Assembly: GCA_024636575.1 (NCBI GenBank)
Contig: JAGXGU010000002.1
Location: 1-6,416 of the forward strand
Length of the DNA stretch: 6,416 nucleotides
Direction: 5' to 3'
DNA from: Altererythrobacter sp.
Lineage (GTDB): Bacteria > Pseudomonadota > Alphaproteobacteria > Sphingomonadales > Sphingomonadaceae
Below the pieces are notes generated by a model. It saw only the letters and a list, made by a program, of their open reading frames with translations. It was not told the DNA's origin and did not search any database. A program made the translations under genes and the position numbers. Each line of letters begins with the position of its first letter. Position 1 is the stretch's first letter. Positions 6,145-6,416 of this stretch are shown here, one piece after another.

Positions 6145-6416
6145 ATTTTCCATCCCCAGAACCCGGTATTCCCCACCACCAGCAGCGCAATCAGTACCCA
6201 GAATGTGCCGGATAGCGCGCCGCCCGCCAGGCCGATTGGTGAAAACAGCAGATAGGTTGCAATTACCACGCTCATCAGCAGGACTGCAGTGGGTACCGCG
6301 CCGCGCCACGGCGTCAGGTCGGTCCGCTGCTTCGCGGCGAATGTCCATGGCTGCGCCCGGGGGCGCAGCCATGTCACCGCCAGCATGATGCCCAGTTCGA
6401 TCACGAACAGCACGCC
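6117..6416 (-). CDS. C-terminal end of a multi-pass membrane protein, possibly sodium:solute symporter
   Basis: 99 codons open to the right edge, ending at TGA 6119-6117; the start lies outside the window. Three hydrophobic stretches are visible: one at the edge (GVLFVIELGIMLAVTWL), one near AVLLMSVVIATYLLF, and one near FWVLIALLVVGNTGFWGW. The first and second are separated by a polar loop (RPRAQPWTFAAKQRTDLTP). The pattern of a TM segment, an LRPxxxP loop, DLTP and two more TMs resembles the C-terminus of SSS-family (sodium:sugar type) transporters. That is a memory-based family guess from the tail only; other permease families are possible. The last seven codons and the stop lie within the tRNA gene on the opposite strand. 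The gene runs convergently to the tRNA, and no intrinsic terminator is visible after it. Confidence 0.6.

Overview
The window comes from a GC-rich alphaproteobacterium, most likely Sphingomonadales (Erythrobacteraceae-like). This placement is inferred from the style of the housekeeping proteins and the gene order, not from a database search. Almost all coding is on the minus strand, so transcription runs from high to low coordinates.

Right end (about 5700-6416): the 3' end of a multi-pass membrane protein gene (possibly a sodium:solute symporter) enters from the right edge on the minus strand. It runs tail-to-tail into a plus-strand tRNA-Thr(GGT) gene, and its last codons and stop lie inside the tRNA gene. 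A candidate TTGACA-type promoter precedes the tRNA. Below it, on the minus strand, is a 68-codon gene for a small, very basic, helical protein of unknown function.

Left and centre (1-5632): one tightly packed minus-strand cluster, gpmA (phosphoglycerate mutase), purE, purK, folA, an M19 membrane-anchored dipeptidase, ribF and ileS (N-terminal 248 codons only; it continues past the left edge). gpmA and purE share one base (TGATG). purE/purK, folA/dipeptidase, dipeptidase/ribF and ribF/ileS each overlap by four bases (ATGA or GTGA). purK and folA are joined by a six-codon mini-ORF with ATGA at both ends. This layout suggests one polycistronic message with translational coupling, supplying glycolysis, AIR carboxylation in purine synthesis, tetrahydrofolate, FMN/FAD and Ile-tRNA.

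The main anomaly is in purK. The frame is open for 291 family-like codons, then one base is missing. The remaining 62 codons, including the conserved LYGK and GRKMGH motifs, continue in the neighbouring frame. Rejoined, the protein is 353 residues, a normal PurK length. This is either a recent disabling mutation or a sequence error.

Other points of interest are an imperfect 17-bp tandem duplication at the purK/folA junction, an 11-bp leader/trailer complementarity around the tRNA that covers its CCA end, and competing inverted repeats just upstream of the gpmA ribosome-binding site. I see no mobile element, CRISPR array, phage gene or defence system. Most of the window is ordinary housekeeping DNA, and I found no previously undescribed system that I could defend.
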